Assembly (NCBI GenBank): GCA_023410575.1
Contig: JAEYPP010000016.1
Coordinates: 124,001-188,000 of the forward strand
Reading direction: 5' to 3'
DNA: 64,000 nucleotides
Origin: Bacillota bacterium
GTDB lineage: Bacteria > Bacillota > Clostridia > Lachnospirales > Lachnospiraceae
Part shown: positions 8,035-17,895 of the stretch, in pieces
Position numbering within the stretch: position 1 is the first letter of the stretch
Layout of the letters: every line of letters begins with the position of its first letter
Program-made: the position numbers and the translations under genes
Notes under the pieces: generated by a model
Told to the model about the DNA's origin: nothing
The model's input: the letters and a program-made list of their open reading frames with translations, nothing else
Databases searched by the model: none

Positions 8035-9027
8035 ATGGACGAAAAGAAAAGAATTTTAACAGGTGATCGTACCACTGGTAAATTACATCTTGGGCATTAT
8101 GTCGGAAGTTTATCTCAACGTGTTGCATTACAGGATGAATATGATACATTTATTTTGCTTGCGGATGTACAAGCTTTGACAACACATTTTGAAAAACCAG
8201 AATTGATTCATAGTAGTATTTATGATGTAGCAATCGATAACTTATCGGTTGGACTTGATCCAGATAAAGTTACAATATTTCAGCAATCTCAAATCAAAGC
8301 AATCGCTGAACTAACTGTTTTGTATTCTATGTTTGTTTCGGTTAACGTACTGCGACATAATCCAACGATTAAAACGGAAGCGTCGAATTATGGATATAGT
8401 GATATGACGTATGGATTTTTAGGATATCCTGTTAGTCAGTCCGCGGATATTACATTCTGTAATGCTGATTTAGTTCCTGTTGGTGAAGACCAGTTACCAC
8501 ATATGGAATTAACACGAAAAATAGTACGTCGATTTAACGATTTATATGGTGAAACATTGACAGAACCATCGGCTAAATTGAGTACATGTTCTCGTCTCAT
8601 GGGCCTTGATGGTAATGCGAAAATGGGAAAAAGCTTGGGTAATGCAATCTATTTGGCAGACGATGCGAAGACAGTATTAGATAAAGTGAAACAAGCTGTT
8701 ACCGATAAGAATCGTATCAATCTTAAAGATCCTGGTAATCCAGATATATGTATGGTACAAAAATATCACAAGATATTCAACGAGGCTGAACACGGTAATA
8801 TATGTGATATGTGTCGTAATGCAAGTATTGGATGTGTAGCTTGTAAGAAAAATCTTGCGGAAAAAATTAATACGCTGTTAGATCCATTTCGTGAGAGAAG
8901 AGCTTATTATGAAGCTCATACCTCACAAGTAAAAGATATTATTATGACAGGAAGTGAAAAAGCTAATAAGATTGGTGAAGAAACAGTTAGAAAAGTAAAG
9001 AATGCTATGCATGTTTTAATTGACTAA
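8035..9027 (+). CDS. trpS: Tryptophan--tRNA ligase
   Basis: A 330-aa class I aminoacyl-tRNA synthetase that charges tRNA-Trp. The HIGH-type motif HLGH is at residues 18-21 and the KMSKS-type motif AKMGKS near residue 196. A cysteine-rich stretch (C-D-M-C, then C-V-A-C) near residues 262-275 is a feature of one TrpRS branch and may bind a metal. Length is normal. The ATG has AAGGAG 5 nt upstream. The gene for tRNA-Trp is in the same window at 43786. Confidence 0.97.
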   Translation: MDEKKRILTGDRTTGKLHLGHYVGSLSQRVALQDEYDTFILLADVQALTTHFEKPELIHSSIYDVAIDNLSVGLDPDKVTIFQQSQIKAIAELTVLYSMFVSVNVLRHNPTIKTEASNYGYSDMTYGFLGYPVSQSADITFCNADLVPVGEDQLPHMELTRKIVRRFNDLYGETLTEPSAKLSTCSRLMGLDGNAKMGKSLGNAIYLADDAKTVLDKVKQAVTDKNRINLKDPGNPDICMVQKYHKIFNEAEHGNICDMCRNASIGCVACKKNLAEKINTLLDPFRERRAYYEAHTSQVKDIIMTGSEKANKIGEETVRKVKNAMHVLID

Positions 9028-9042
9028 TAAGAAAGAAAGAAA

Positions 9043-9107
9043 GATGTCGGAAAATACGTGTAAGCTGATTTATGAATTCAGCGATATCGTATTTTACGAC
9101 ATTTTTG
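9043..9107 (+). terminator. Terminator after trpS
   Basis: GATGTCGGAAAATACG pairs with CGTATTTTACGACAT (one mismatch), with an inner GCTGA/TCAGC extension, and is followed by TTTTT. Confidence 0.85.
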
Positions 9108-9167
9108 ATATTAGCATATATCAGATTTTACGACTTTTTTGTAAGTATTCTTGGAGGTGAATAATTA

Positions 9168-10151
9168 ATGAATAAAAAGTATATTATCATTACTCTTTTG
9201 CTCTTTTGCTTATGTATGCCGAGTATTAAGGTAAATGCACAAGAGAAGACGAACCCCCGCTTATCAACAAGGGTAAATGATATCTATTTAAATGAAAGAA
9301 CGAATATAAGGGTTACATATTCTAATCGCAAGATTGGTGAAGAATTGCAAGTGAGCTCGCAAGATGAGAGCATCGTAAAAGTTAAAATGGGCAAATGGTA
9401 TGAAGATGATAAGAATATTATTGTAATACCACAAAAAGTAGGAGATGTAACATTAACTGTTACAGCACCGAATAAAGAAACGTTAACATTAACACTGCAT
9501 GTAATAGAAAAAAAGCAGCTTACCACAGGTCAACTATATAAGCAATGTTCACAGGCAGTAGTTGAAGTTGTAACGTATGATTCTATTAAGAGTCAGAATG
9601 TTGGCTCAGGTTTCTTCATTAATAGTAATATGGTTGTGACAAATTATCATGTAATAGACTGTGCAAATGAGATGATAATCCGTGATTATCTAGGTAACGT
9701 TTATGAAGTTGAATCTATCTATGATTATAATACGAGTTATGATCTTGCAGTCCTCGGTGTGAAAGAAACGTCCAACCATGCTTTAATCTGTAATTTCTCA
9801 AAAGTTGAAACTGGACTTTTAGTATATTCCATTGGTAGTCCAATTTTATTATCCGGTAGTATATCCGAAGGTATGATTTCAAAGGCATATAGAACCTATG
9901 ATGGGATAACTTATCATCAAAATACAGCTTATATTTCTCAAGGTAGTGGTGGTGGCCCATTACTTAACAGTTATGGGGAAGTAATTGGTGTAAACACATC
10001 GTTTATAGCTGGAGCTCAGAATATATACTTAGCGGTGGATATTAATTATCTTAATCTGTTAGATTATTCTAAAAAAGCACCAATTGAAACGCTATATAAA
10101 GAGAATGAAGGAAAAATTAAACCATATCAAATATACATAACATTACCATAA
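9168..10151 (+). CDS. Secreted trypsin-fold protein with Ser-to-Gly active site (probable pseudoprotease)
   Basis: A 327-aa exported protein. A signal peptide ends near residue 24 (VNA-QE), an Ig/BIG2-like domain spans about 30-113 and a chymotrypsin-fold (HtrA/S1) domain about 122-305, with no PDZ domain. The histidine (TNYH161VI) and aspartate (YD192LAVL) of the triad are present. The serine loop reads Q-G-S-G-G-G-P, where the family has G-[NS]-S-G-G-P, so position 261 (codon GGT at 9948) is glycine in place of the nucleophile. S260 is one residue out of register. The protein is likely inactive, perhaps a binding or regulatory partner of the intact paralog 15 nt downstream. A GGAGG ribosome site precedes the ATG. 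Confidence 0.8.
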   Translation: MNKKYIIITLLLFCLCMPSIKVNAQEKTNPRLSTRVNDIYLNERTNIRVTYSNRKIGEELQVSSQDESIVKVKMGKWYEDDKNIIVIPQKVGDVTLTVTAPNKETLTLTLHVIEKKQLTTGQLYKQCSQAVVEVVTYDSIKSQNVGSGFFINSNMVVTNYHVIDCANEMIIRDYLGNVYEVESIYDYNTSYDLAVLGVKETSNHALICNFSKVETGLLVYSIGSPILLSGSISEGMISKAYRTYDGITYHQNTAYISQGSGGGPLLNSYGEVIGVNTSFIAGAQNIYLAVDINYLNLLDYSKKAPIETLYKENEGKIKPYQIYITLP

Positions 10152-10166
10152 AAGTGAGGAGAGGTT

Positions 10167-11372
10167 ATGAAGAAAATATTACGTTCACAAATTTGCATTA
10201 TACTATGTCTATTTACAATATTCTTAGGGGTATTAGATGTGCCTCAATTTACTGTTTATGCACAGGAATTAGAAGTAATACCTACTTTGGATGAGGTGGA
10301 AGGTTTTAATCAAACCTATTATTGTGTAAACTTTGGAGAATCGATTCAACTTAAGAAGAATACCACTAGTAAGGTGGTATACCGTATTGGAGATTCTAAG
10401 GTTGCAAGTATTGATTCCGATGGTATCATTAAGGGATTACAAGTTGGAAGGACTCAACTTTATGCTACCGTAAAAGGAAAAACATATCAGTGTTTAATAG
10501 CTGTTATTAATCCTAGACTTTCAACAAAACAAAGTCACATTGTTATGAGAGAGGAAGCTAATGTATATGTAACATTGAAAAATCGTAACAGTAAGGAAAA
10601 GGTTACGGTTAGTGTTGAAAAAGATGACATTGTATCAGCTAGTGTAACCAATTATAAAGGAGACTTAGCAACTATCACTTTAAATTCGAAGAAACCTGGT
10701 ACTACGACACTGATAATTGGTCGGATTAATTCGCTTGATCAAGTCAAGGTGATTGTCACAGTGGAAGAGCCAGAAGAATTAACTGCGCAAGAGATATATA
10801 AAAGATGTTCAAAAGCAATGGTAGAAATTGTAGCAACGAATGGAGCGAAGGAAGAAAGTTTGGGTTCAGGTTTCTTTATTGATGAGAACACAATACTTAC
10901 TAATTATCATGTGATAAAAGGTGCAAAGGACATTAGTGTCGTTGATTATAAGGGAAAAGAATTTGAGGTGTTAAATCTTTATGATTATGACGAATCACTT
11001 GATTTAGCGAAGTTAGAATTGGATGCCAATCATGACTATATAGAAGTATCTTATGAGAATTACGATATAGGGGATCGTATCTATACGATAGGTAGTCCTT
11101 ATGGTTTGACAGGTACTTTCTCTACAGGAATTATTGCAATGACTTTACGAAAGTTAGATACTGATATTTATTATACTCAGATAACGGCGTCATTATCCCG
11201 TGGAAGTAGTGGAGGTCCACTGATTGACTGTTACGGAAAGGTAATTGGGGTGAATTCATTTACAAAAGCCGATGGACAAAATCTTAATTTCGCTGTGCCA
11301 AGTAGTTATTTCTTAGATTTAGATGGATTTTCTGGAATCAGTATTCAGACTTTTTACGAACAAAATAGTTAA
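10167..11372 (+). CDS. Secreted trypsin-like serine protease with two Ig-like domains
   Basis: A 401-aa paralog of the preceding gene. The signal peptide runs to about residue 32. Two BIG2-like beta domains span about 37-113 and 115-200, and a trypsin/HtrA-fold domain about 205-390. The triad is intact: H248 (TNYHVI), D279 (SLDLAKL) and S348 in GSSGGP. It lacks a PDZ domain, so it differs from DegP/HtrA and probably acts outside the membrane on surface or secreted proteins. It lies 15 nt after the pseudoprotease with its own GAGGAGAGG site, so the two are co-transcribed. Confidence 0.88.
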   Translation: MKKILRSQICIILCLFTIFLGVLDVPQFTVYAQELEVIPTLDEVEGFNQTYYCVNFGESIQLKKNTTSKVVYRIGDSKVASIDSDGIIKGLQVGRTQLYATVKGKTYQCLIAVINPRLSTKQSHIVMREEANVYVTLKNRNSKEKVTVSVEKDDIVSASVTNYKGDLATITLNSKKPGTTTLIIGRINSLDQVKVIVTVEEPEELTAQEIYKRCSKAMVEIVATNGAKEESLGSGFFIDENTILTNYHVIKGAKDISVVDYKGKEFEVLNLYDYDESLDLAKLELDANHDYIEVSYENYDIGDRIYTIGSPYGLTGTFSTGIIAMTLRKLDTDIYYTQITASLSRGSSGGPLIDCYGKVIGVNSFTKADGQNLNFAVPSSYFLDLDGFSGISIQTFYEQNS

Positions 11373-11476
11373 GTAGTATGTGTATATTCTTTTGAATCGA
11401 TTAATATATTAATATAGATAAAATATACAAGCTGTAGCTCAGGGCCGAAATTAGATATGATATATTGGGGGCATCG

Positions 11477-13945
11477 ATGAAACGAAAAGAATGGATTAAG
11501 AAGATCGTACTAATTGTTATTAGTATTATTATTGTACTATTTATTGTTGTTAATAACTTTATCGGTGGGAATGGCCGCGTTGATAAGGCTTCTTCTAATA
11601 GCTTTCATACGGTAGAGGGAGATAAGATTACATATGGGGAAGCAATCAGATTTTTAAGTTTTTTATTCTATAATCGAAACGAAATGACTGAACTTACAAA
11701 ATACAGTGAATTTATGTATTTGAATGCTTTAGTTGAAGAAGGCGTTATAAGTTCTAATGATCTATCCAAAGACTTTGATTCAACATTAACCTGTGGTGAG
11801 TTTCGAGATATGTTATGGGAAATTGTCGATGTATCAGAGTTAAATTATAAGCAAATTAGTTTGAATATGCCGGAGAGACTATCGACAGTAACTGAGGAGG
11901 ATGCTCTCTTAAAAGACGAGTTTGTTGCAGTGTATCAAGATCTAATTAATCAAATTAATCAGAAACATAGTGTTAGATTTGAAACAAAAAAATTATATAT
12001 TTTATCAGAAAGTATGTCAGAGCAAGTAGGAATGTATCATACACAAGATCAAACTACTTATTTTACAGATGGAAATTATCTAAGCTTTCATGCTGATCAG
12101 TATGTTGAGGTGTTAACATGTGAGAACGAAATCCTTATGCAAATACAAGAATTAAGTGAAGCGGTAACTTTAAATAATGTTTACTTAATTAGGGGACAAG
12201 ATAAGACGATTGATACCTACCTTGGTACGGTACAACGGACATTTACTTCCCAGTTGCCATTATCGGATAGTTTTGAAAAGGTTGTTGGTGATTTAACCGT
12301 TAAAGACGGAGTTGTCATTGGGATTTCATTAAAACCAGAGTTAATTCATGGTAAAGTATTAGTCTCTAGTAAGGATGAGATCGAGGTGGAAGGTTATGGA
12401 GTACTACCGTTACATGACGATTTTCGAATATATAAGGTGTATGGAGAACTAGCTACAGAGAAATCCAATAATATTCTAGTAGGTTACTCGGTTACTGACT
12501 TTGTAGTATCCGAAGGAAAGGTTTGTGCGGCCTTAATTAACAAAAAAGTACAAGCAAAAAATATACGTGTATTGATTAATACATCCGGATACCAATCAAT
12601 TTACCATGATACTGTTACATTTACAGCAGACGCTGACTTTATTGTGGATGATGGAAAAAATCAGGTTCAGTTTGCAGCAGGAGAGGAAGTAACGGTTGCA
12701 GCTGCCAGTAAGCTATTACAATATGGACGAATTCGAGTGGTTTCAAGCTTGGAGGATGGCAAGATTACATTGTCAAGTATAAGCAGGAACTATGGAATAC
12801 CTAGTTATCGAGGCAGTATTGAGATCGCTAAGACTAGTCAAGGCTTAATCGTAGTGAATGAACTTAGCATTGAAGAGTACCTTTATTCGGTTGTTCCTAG
12901 TGAGATGCCAACAAGTTATGGAAGTGAAGCATTGAAGGTTCAGGCAGTATGCGCACGAAGTTATGCTTATAAACAGTTACTTGCTAATAAATATAGTTCG
13001 TATGGAGCTCATGTCGATGACAGCGTAAACTGTCAAGTTTACAATAACGTGGAGGAAAATGAGGCCTCAATCTTAAGCGTAAAAGATACATATGGTCAGG
13101 TATTGACTTATAATGGTCAAGTAATTACAGCATACTATTTTTCAACCTCCTGTGGATTTACAGCGAGTGTAGAAGATGTATGGGAGAATTCAGCAGATGA
13201 GCAGTATTTATCAGGGAATTTTCAAAGTGAGAATACGGTTGATGTAGATTTTTCAGACGAACAACGATTTCGTAATTTCTTAAGCCAAGACCTTGTTGAA
13301 ATTCCAAAGGAGAATGTGGCAAGAAAAATGGAGACATTTGATAGTGGATATTTAATGTATCGCTGGAACATAACAATGGATATTGAGACACTTAGTAATC
13401 AGATCAATCAATTACTAGCAAGTCAGTACGATACAAGTTCGACTTCCATTCTGACTTATGTTGGGAAATTAACGGATGAAGAAATCGAAGTCATGAATGT
13501 TAATAATCGGCGAATTGTTAATGAAATGGTATTTGCCAATAAACCAATTAAAAGCATAGGCACAATCCGTGATATTAAAGTTACACAGCGAGGAAGCAGT
13601 GGTATCATAAAGGAAATGATGATTATTGGGACAGAGAAAACAATTTTACTTCGTTATCAAGGTAATATTCGTTCATTTTTTGCTCCAAAAGATAATGAAT
13701 TAATACGCTTAGATGGAAGTTCGATGCGCGGAATGAATTTATTACCGAGTGCATTTTGTGTATTTGATCCAATTACAAAGAATGGAACAGTTACTGCTAT
13801 TCAAATCACTGGAGGCGGTTTTGGGCATGGTGTAGGAATGTCGCAAAATGGTGTAAAATCCATGTCAAAGCTTGGTTTCGATTATGTTAAGATTCTTTCT
13901 CACTATTATACTAATTCTGAGCTTACCGTAATATATGAAAAGTAA
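11477..13945 (+). CDS. SpoIID/LytB domain protein, membrane-anchored
   Basis: An 822-aa protein with an N-terminal membrane segment (about 9-27), a long unassigned middle region with SH3-like beta strands, and a C-terminal SpoIID/LytB domain (about 450-820). The domain shows the family block IEEYLYSVVPSEMP (the conserved glutamate is the catalytic residue in SpoIID), AVCARSYAY, and the closing GGGFGHGVGMSQNG. SpoIID proteins are lytic transglycosylases that trim peptidoglycan stripped of stem peptides. The length, over twice that of SpoIID, argues for a vegetative LytB-like or cell-surface role; that is inference. The ATG at 11477 has GGGGG upstream and replaces a TTG at 11465. Confidence 0.88.
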   Translation: MKRKEWIKKIVLIVISIIIVLFIVVNNFIGGNGRVDKASSNSFHTVEGDKITYGEAIRFLSFLFYNRNEMTELTKYSEFMYLNALVEEGVISSNDLSKDFDSTLTCGEFRDMLWEIVDVSELNYKQISLNMPERLSTVTEEDALLKDEFVAVYQDLINQINQKHSVRFETKKLYILSESMSEQVGMYHTQDQTTYFTDGNYLSFHADQYVEVLTCENEILMQIQELSEAVTLNNVYLIRGQDKTIDTYLGTVQRTFTSQLPLSDSFEKVVGDLTVKDGVVIGISLKPELIHGKVLVSSKDEIEVEGYGVLPLHDDFRIYKVYGELATEKSNNILVGYSVTDFVVSEGKVCAALINKKVQAKNIRVLINTSGYQSIYHDTVTFTADADFIVDDGKNQVQFAAGEEVTVAAASKLLQYGRIRVVSSLEDGKITLSSISRNYGIPSYRGSIEIAKTSQGLIVVNELSIEEYLYSVVPSEMPTSYGSEALKVQAVCARSYAYKQLLANKYSSYGAHVDDSVNCQVYNNVEENEASILSVKDTYGQVLTYNGQVITAYYFSTSCGFTASVEDVWENSADEQYLSGNFQSENTVDVDFSDEQRFRNFLSQDLVEIPKENVARKMETFDSGYLMYRWNITMDIETLSNQINQLLASQYDTSSTSILTYVGKLTDEEIEVMNVNNRRIVNEMVFANKPIKSIGTIRDIKVTQRGSSGIIKEMMIIGTEKTILLRYQGNIRSFFAPKDNELIRLDGSSMRGMNLLPSAFCVFDPITKNGTVTAIQITGGGFGHGVGMSQNGVKSMSKLGFDYVKILSHYYTNSELTVIYEK

Positions 13946-13964
13946 TTCAGTGAAATATGATTGT

Positions 13965-13992
13965 AATTAAAGGGGCTACAGCCCCTTTAATT
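13965..13992. terminator. Bidirectional terminator between convergent genes
   Basis: AATTAAAGGGGCT and AGCCCCTTTAATT form a perfect stem flanked by A and T tracts. It serves both the SpoIID-like gene and the minus-strand YihY-like gene. Confidence 0.9.
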
Positions 13993-14011
13993 TCCCTAAT
14001 AACAAGCAAAG

Positions 14012-14878
14012 CTACTCCACTTTATCTTTCTTAAATAGTTTTTTAATAGCAGCCATTACAGTTGGGTTACTTAAAACGGAATTTAGTTCAGCACCAACAA
14101 ACATGATAAACATACAAAAATATAACCAAAGCATACATAATACAATTGCAGTTAAACTACCATACGTATAAGAAAGACTTTGCATGTTATCAATATAAAA
14201 GGAATACAGATAGGAGAAGATCATCCATCCACTTGCACATAAGATAGCTCCAGGTAATTCTTTCAAAAATGTAGATTTTCTATTAGGTACGACTAAATAT
14301 AGTAAAATAAAAAATAAGATCAATACACCGAGACCAACGATGGTCCGTAAACTAATGATAATTAATGCAAAGTTAGTTAATCCTGGAATTTGATCAACAA
14401 TCCAAATGTATAGCTGATTACCAAAAACAAAGATAACAAGAAGAATGATTAACAAAATTGCAAAAAGTAACGTATAGATAATAGCTTTTAGTCGCAACAG
14501 AAAATAGTTTCGTGTTTCAGTATTGGCATATACACCATTCATACCACGTATAATTGAGAGTATTCCCTTTGAGGAGGTCCATAAAGTTGCAATAATCGTT
14601 ACAGATACAATTGCAGTAGAGGAGGCCCGATCATAAAGCTCGCTTACGATTAAAATGGCAGAGGACTGTAATGCAGTTGGAATCATGGTTTGGCAAGCCT
14701 CCAAAAGCTGTCCTTCATTAAATGGTAATATTCGCAACAATGCTAACAAAAACATTGCAAAAGGAAAGAAAGAGATAAAAAGAAAAAAGGCGGCTTGCGC
14801 GGAAAAAGCACCGACAAAGTCATCTCTCAATTTCCGACAAAATACACGTATTATTTTAAATATTGAGATAAATAACAT
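14012..14878 (-). CDS. YihY/BrkB family inner-membrane protein
   Basis: A 288-aa polytopic protein of the YihY/UPF0761 family (once called RNase BN). A family-typical N-terminal block with AAFFLFISFFPFAMFLLALL at about residues 29-48 is followed by a hydrophilic loop containing LWTSSKGILSIIRGMNGVY near residues 100-118. Five further membrane segments follow, one with PGAILCASGWMIFSYLYSFY. The family's biochemical role is unproven; earlier nuclease claims were withdrawn in favour of a membrane-transport role. The start codon is followed by MLFISIFK and has an upstream AAAGGAG on the minus strand. It is transcribed alone. Confidence 0.88.
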   Translation of the reverse strand: MLFISIFKIIRVFCRKLRDDFVGAFSAQAAFFLFISFFPFAMFLLALLRILPFNEGQLLEACQTMIPTALQSSAILIVSELYDRASSTAIVSVTIIATLWTSSKGILSIIRGMNGVYANTETRNYFLLRLKAIIYTLLFAILLIILLVIFVFGNQLYIWIVDQIPGLTNFALIIISLRTIVGLGVLILFFILLYLVVPNRKSTFLKELPGAILCASGWMIFSYLYSFYIDNMQSLSYTYGSLTAIVLCMLWLYFCMFIMFVGAELNSVLSNPTVMAAIKKLFKKDKVE

Positions 14879-15168
14879 GTCGATTCTCCTTTTTGGTTAA
14901 CAATATTCTATTCTAGTATATTGCAGAAATATAACTTATATGTAGTTTTATTATATAATAGAAAGAACCCATTTCTTAGTAATATCATAGCTACGATTGT
15001 TGATCTCGTCAAGGAGTGAAATAGTTATGCATGTTGTGTGTTTGATCTGATATGATAGATAAATGTTGTACGAATTACCATTTTAACATAGTTTTGACAA
15101 ATCTAGTTCATAAAATTTAATCAGTTATATTATAATGCTATAATTGAATACATATAGGAGGAGAAAAT

Positions 15169-17691
15169 ATGAAAAAGATAACTACAAGAATTTTAGCTTT
15201 TATTCTTGTATTTGCTATGGCATTGCCTATCGCAACAGTACTTACACCAGAAACTAAAGCAAGTGCGGCTGCTATTACACTGACAGATAGTAAAAAGACA
15301 GTTGTATTGGGTAACACTTATACGGTGAAATTAAAGGATAGTTCCAATGTTTCTAAAAAATCATTTAAATCATCGAATACAAAGATTGCAACCGTTAATG
15401 GGAAAGGCGTGGTTACCCCTGTTGCACCGGGAAAAGCAACTATTAAGTGCACAGCAACCTTAAAGACAGGGACAACTGTTTCTGCAACTTGTACAATAAC
15501 AGTGAAAAAACGTGTTCCTGCAAAAGAAGTTGCTTTTAAAAACTTAGTACATGATAAAATTAATGCACATATTATTGAAGTTGGAGGTAGTTATGATTTT
15601 AATACAAAATTGACGCCAACAAACTCCACGGATTCTTCTTATTTCTCAATCGCAGATAGTGAAATTGCTAGTGTTTCATCTTATGGCGTTGTAACTGCAA
15701 AAAAAGAGGGAATTACTATCTTAGAGGTACGTGCTGGATTAAATGCAACTGATGCAAAGAAATCTAGTGTAATCACCAAAACATATATTTATGTTACTCC
15801 TAAGACAGCAGTGACACCATCTCCAACACCAACACAAGCGCCTGCTGTAACGCCAAAAGCAACAGGAATTGATATGGTCGGTTCTCAGGAACTCCAAGTG
15901 AAATTTAATACTCCTATTCAAAAGAGTAGTGTGATTGATGGTAATAGTAAGTTAGTGGAAGGTGCTATTACAATCACGCCAGGTAACGGAGCTAACTCCT
16001 ACGGTAATCTCACAGCTAAGTTATCAGAAGATAAGACTACCGTATGTATATATTCAACAGGTGAGTTTAATGGTACTTATGTTGTTACCGTATTCAATAA
16101 AGTAATGTCAGCTGAAGGTCAGCTTATTGAACCAGCTTCTTTCCAAACTGATTTTAAAGATTTGGTGGGACCTAGTTATGTTAATTCTGAATTAACCAAT
16201 AACGGATACATATGTAAGATTAACTTTAATGAGGCAATTGATATTTCGGGTCTTCAGATTATTAGTGTTTCTGGAACCAATAGTCAGACGGTAAAATCGA
16301 GATTGACGACAACTTACAATTATGTGCTAAGTGCAGATCAAAAATCTTTATTAGTTGATTTATCTTCTTGTGGTGAGAAGGTTATTAATGTAATGGTTGG
16401 TATGATTGGTATCAAAGATATTAAGGGTAATAATTCTGCACAATATACATTGAATGTAAATGTTATATGTGATGGAAGAGAAAAACCAGTAGCTAATATT
16501 GTGAGTGCCGTTCGTGAGTCTAAGACTACCTTGGTTGCTACTTTTGATCAACCAATAGAGTATGGTGGATATGCTATTATTGATAACTCATATCTGAATG
16601 GTGTAGTGGATAGTGATAATGCTAAGGTTGTGCGTTATGCCTTAGTGAATACATCTGATACAGGAACAAAATCAGTAGTATTTAGCGGATATCGTAACTT
16701 TAATATGGTAAATTTAACAACTAATAACCAAACAAGAACAGTCAACTTTACACTTGATACAACGGCACCATCACTTGTTAAATGCGAATTGATTTCTGAA
16801 GTTATCAACCAGATTACCGTACCAAGTTTAGAATTGACCTATGATAAGAATGTTTATGTTGTGAATGGTAGTGGAACTCTGTCAGCATTAATAAACAGTG
16901 CAAATGGAGATGTTTATACGAAATCACTCAATTATACTGCCGTAGCCAAGGATAAAAAAGTGATTTTAACCTTTAGTGGACAAAACTTGGAGTTAGGTTT
17001 TTATACAATTACATTACCTAGTGGATTAGTTATGGATACGCTTGAGAATCTTTCCGTTTCCACCAAGATTTCTATTTCAAATCAGATTGGATCAAGCGCC
17101 ACACTTCCACAGCCAATATCCATCATACAAGATGGAACTAATCCTAGTAAGATACTAGTTACCTTCACTAATAAATTAGATTCTGCTAGTGCACAGTTAG
17201 TGTCTAATTATAAGATTAATGGAAGTATTGTACCATCATCAGCTATGATTGTTGAGCAATCGAATAATAATGCAGTAGTAGAGTTGACCTTCAGTTCTGG
17301 TGCCTTTAGCACTACTGGTCTTTATACAATTACAGTTAGTGGTATTAAAGGTTTTAATGGTACTTATGGAGAGATGAACGTCTATAATTCAGTTGTAACA
17401 TTAATTGAAAATAATTCGCCAAAAGTGTCTTCTTGTAAATTAACTGGTCCGGGCATGGTTCAGCTTACTTTGACAAAAGAAGTAACTGGTACTGGTAGAT
17501 TCCAAGTAATTACATCAAGCGGATATGTTGAAGCCGACTCAGTGTATGCGAGTGGAAAATATATTTTCATTTCATTTCCAACATCAGTTACAACATCAAC
17601 TTATGTAAAGTTAATAACTAACGAGTTTATAGATGCTAATAACAATTTAGCTAACATACCATCTCAGATACTTGCTGAAAGGGCATACTAA
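15169..17691 (+). CDS. Secreted BIG2/Ig-like surface protein
   Basis: An 840-aa secreted protein. The signal peptide is about 32 residues (ends KASAAA). A first BIG2 domain (about 36-115) has SKKTVVLGNTYTVKLKD, FKSSNTKIATVNGKGVVTPV and GKATIKCTA. A second BIG2-like domain spans about 118-205, followed by a Pro/Thr linker (TPSPTPTQAPAVTP). The remaining 600 residues form repeated SbsA/BIG5-like beta modules with recurring 'l.v.F...i' and 'g.Yt.t' patterns. No catalytic motif, SLH or LPXTG anchor is visible. It is likely an adhesive or structural surface protein. The ATG is preceded by AGGAGGAG. A terminator follows. Confidence 0.8.
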   Translation: MKKITTRILAFILVFAMALPIATVLTPETKASAAAITLTDSKKTVVLGNTYTVKLKDSSNVSKKSFKSSNTKIATVNGKGVVTPVAPGKATIKCTATLKTGTTVSATCTITVKKRVPAKEVAFKNLVHDKINAHIIEVGGSYDFNTKLTPTNSTDSSYFSIADSEIASVSSYGVVTAKKEGITILEVRAGLNATDAKKSSVITKTYIYVTPKTAVTPSPTPTQAPAVTPKATGIDMVGSQELQVKFNTPIQKSSVIDGNSKLVEGAITITPGNGANSYGNLTAKLSEDKTTVCIYSTGEFNGTYVVTVFNKVMSAEGQLIEPASFQTDFKDLVGPSYVNSELTNNGYICKINFNEAIDISGLQIISVSGTNSQTVKSRLTTTYNYVLSADQKSLLVDLSSCGEKVINVMVGMIGIKDIKGNNSAQYTLNVNVICDGREKPVANIVSAVRESKTTLVATFDQPIEYGGYAIIDNSYLNGVVDSDNAKVVRYALVNTSDTGTKSVVFSGYRNFNMVNLTTNNQTRTVNFTLDTTAPSLVKCELISEVINQITVPSLELTYDKNVYVVNGSGTLSALINSANGDVYTKSLNYTAVAKDKKVILTFSGQNLELGFYTITLPSGLVMDTLENLSVSTKISISNQIGSSATLPQPISIIQDGTNPSKILVTFTNKLDSASAQLVSNYKINGSIVPSSAMIVEQSNNNAVVELTFSSGAFSTTGLYTITVSGIKGFNGTYGEMNVYNSVVTLIENNSPKVSSCKLTGPGMVQLTLTKEVTGTGRFQVITSSGYVEADSVYASGKYIFISFPTSVTTSTYVKLITNEFIDANNNLANIPSQILAERAY

Positions 17692-17716
17692 AAGCATATT
17701 ATAAAGAATATATTTT

Positions 17717-17755
17717 AAAAGAGCGTTGGAAGATTGTAAGAGTCCAACGCTCTTT
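17717..17755 (+). terminator. Terminator after the BIG2 surface protein
   Basis: AAAGAGCGTTGGA and TCCAACGCTCTTT form a perfect 13-bp stem. Its T-rich end overlaps the 5' arm of the next, longer inverted repeat. Confidence 0.85.
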
Positions 17756-17802
17756 CTCTGTGTAATAGGAATGTTCTCAGAACTTCCTATTACACAGAGA
17801 AA
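17753..17802. repeat. Perfect 19-bp inverted repeat
   Basis: TTTCTCTGTGTAATAGGAA pairs with TTCCTATTACACAGAGAAA without mismatch. The 12-nt loop TGTTCTCAGAAC can extend the stem through GTTCT/AGAAC. It shares 3 nt with the preceding terminator. It may be a second, back-up terminator or a protein-binding site. Confidence 0.75.
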
Positions 17803-17831
17803 GGACGCAATTATGCGCACAAGCTCGCCTC

Positions 17832-17860
17832 TTGAATACTTATTATATGTAGTGTATAAT
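17832..17860 (+). promoter_or_regulatory. Promoter of the VanZ-like operon
   Basis: TTGAAT and TATAAT are separated by 17 nt, ending 35 nt before the VanZ-like start. Confidence 0.65.
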
Positions 17861-17895
17861 GAGATGGAAAAAAGACATGATAGGAGAAACATGGG

